Of a stretch of 64,000 nucleotides of DNA, positions 63,343-64,000 are shown one piece after another. The stretch's first letter is position 1. Each line of letters opens with the position of its first letter. The position numbers and the translations under genes are program-made. The notes beneath the pieces were generated by a model, which was given only the letters and a program-made list of their open reading frames with translations, made no database searches and had not been told where the DNA came from. Source of the DNA: Ramlibacter sp. (lineage in GTDB: Bacteria > Pseudomonadota > Gammaproteobacteria > Burkholderiales > Burkholderiaceae_C). The stretch covers positions 1 to 64,000 of the forward strand of contig NZ_JARXAB010000138.1 in assembly GCF_029866045.1 (NCBI RefSeq), in the 5' to 3' direction.

Positions 63343-64000
63343 GCGTTTTCCAGCATCGAACGGATCAGGGGAATGGTGATCGCCCGCTGGGTCTGCAGGG
63401 CGTAGTGGTCCAGCAGGTCGAGCAATTGCATCAGGCTGCCCAGATCGCGCGAGAAGCGATTGAGCATGTAGTCCATCACCTCGTCGCCAAGAAACACACC
63501 GCGGGCGTCGGCCGCTTGCCGCAGCACCGCGCGGCGCTCGGCCTCGGAGAGAACCAGCAACTGGAACACATGTCCCCAGCCCAGGCGGGTGCGCAGGTCT
63601 TCGCGCAGGGCCAGGTCGGACGGTGGCAGGCTGCCAGCGGCGACCACGCCACGCTGCAGCGCCTGCGCCTGCACAAACCAGCTGAAGGCCGCGTGCTGCT
63701 GCTCGGCGGTGTAGAGCTGCACATCGTCGAGCAGCACCGCGGCCCACCCCTCGTCGAAGACGGGCGGCTGGTGTACGCCGGCGTCAAGCCAGCCAAAGCG
63801 CGCGCCCTGCTCGCGCAGGGCCTCGCCCACCGCACGGAGCAGATGGCTCTTGCCGCTGGCCATGGGCCCCCACAGATAGGTCGGCACCGGCGATCGGGTT
63901 GGGCTGGAGGTCCACAGGCGCAGGTGCGCCACCGCGGCCTCGTTGGGCCCGGCGCAGAACGAGGCCAGCGTCGGCGCGCGGGCCATCGCGATGTCCAGGG
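63339..64000 (-). CDS. hda: DnaA regulatory inactivator Hda (5' end outside window)
   Basis: At least 220 residues of a small AAA+ protein; the frame stays open to the right edge, so the first few codons are missing (the visible start is LDIAMARAPTLASF). The family motifs are YLWGPMASGKSHLLRAVGEAL (Walker A), AAVLLDDVQLY (Walker B), sensor 1 VVAAGSLPPSDLALREDLRTRLGWG, with the Arg residues used in DnaA contact, and the lid helices at the C-terminus. Hda with the DNA clamp stimulates DnaA-ATP hydrolysis. It is the first visible gene of the hda-HAD-pcnB-folK run. Confidence 0.93.
   Translation of the reverse strand, partial: LDIAMARAPTLASFCAGPNEAAVAHLRLWTSSPTRSPVPTYLWGPMASGKSHLLRAVGEALREQGARFGWLDAGVHQPPVFDEGWAAVLLDDVQLYTAEQQHAAFSWFVQAQALQRGVVAAGSLPPSDLALREDLRTRLGWGHVFQLLVLSEAERRAVLRQAADARGVFLGDEVMDYMLNRFSRDLGSLMQLLDLLDHYALQTQRAITIPLIRSMLENA

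Overview
The window is about 64 kb of GC-rich chromosomal DNA from a betaproteobacterium, most likely Burkholderiales and close to Comamonadaceae. The signs are the gene neighbourhoods (pmbA divergent from yjgA/darP followed by mog; hda, HAD phosphatase, pcnB and folK in one run), a full-length relative of the Comamonas 3-hydroxybenzoate 4-hydroxylase MobA with its MarR-type regulator, a DUF2164 protein and a small secreted protein ending in RADRN. The assignment rests on recognised protein families only.

Layout. 1-1403: an unknown, proline-rich, effector-like protein running off the left edge. 1541-16077: mostly housekeeping and metabolism (BaiN/YhiN-type flavoprotein, rpsU, yqeY, an outer-membrane protein, nitronate monooxygenase, pmbA, darP, mog, cysE, trmJ, suhB, tartrate/malate-type dehydrogenase, zinc alcohol dehydrogenase, serine hydrolase, pirin). 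A decayed chimera made of the tails of pmbA and yqeY lies at 4588-4909. 16228-19825: a DUF1800/DUF1501 pair and corA. 19845-23082: a PaiB-like protein, mobA and a divergent marR-type gene with a clear operator-like palindrome between them. 23258-29156: DUF2164, a nucleotidyltransferase-fold protein behind an AT-rich promoter island, mutS overlapping an Anbu proteasome-like peptidase, and an alpha/beta hydrolase.

29500-44241 is the most unusual part. It is a single-strand five-gene operon: TolC-type outer-membrane lipoprotein, periplasmic HlyD-type adaptor, a 2910-residue repeat protein with an N-terminal LEPR-XLL-like motif, an inner-membrane HlyD protein with a GAF-like N-terminus, and a PqqD-like/M50-peptidase/HlyD fusion. 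It looks like an export route for a giant surface protein that resembles type I secretion but has no ABC ATPase; a membrane metallopeptidase fused to an adaptor sits in its place. An intact IS3-family element (44505-45682) lies directly upstream, and a scrap of related orfA sequence lies just beyond the downstream end (29180-29220).

46052-64000: uppP, a MacAB-type exporter whose adaptor carries a Spy/CpxP-like insertion, a Pro/Tyr-repeat secreted protein, glnS, a short-chain dehydrogenase, gshA, two small secreted or cell-wall proteins, a ferredoxin/two-cytochrome cassette on the plus strand, then folK, pcnB, a HAD phosphatase and hda, the last cut by the right edge. No rRNA, tRNA or CRISPR array was seen.
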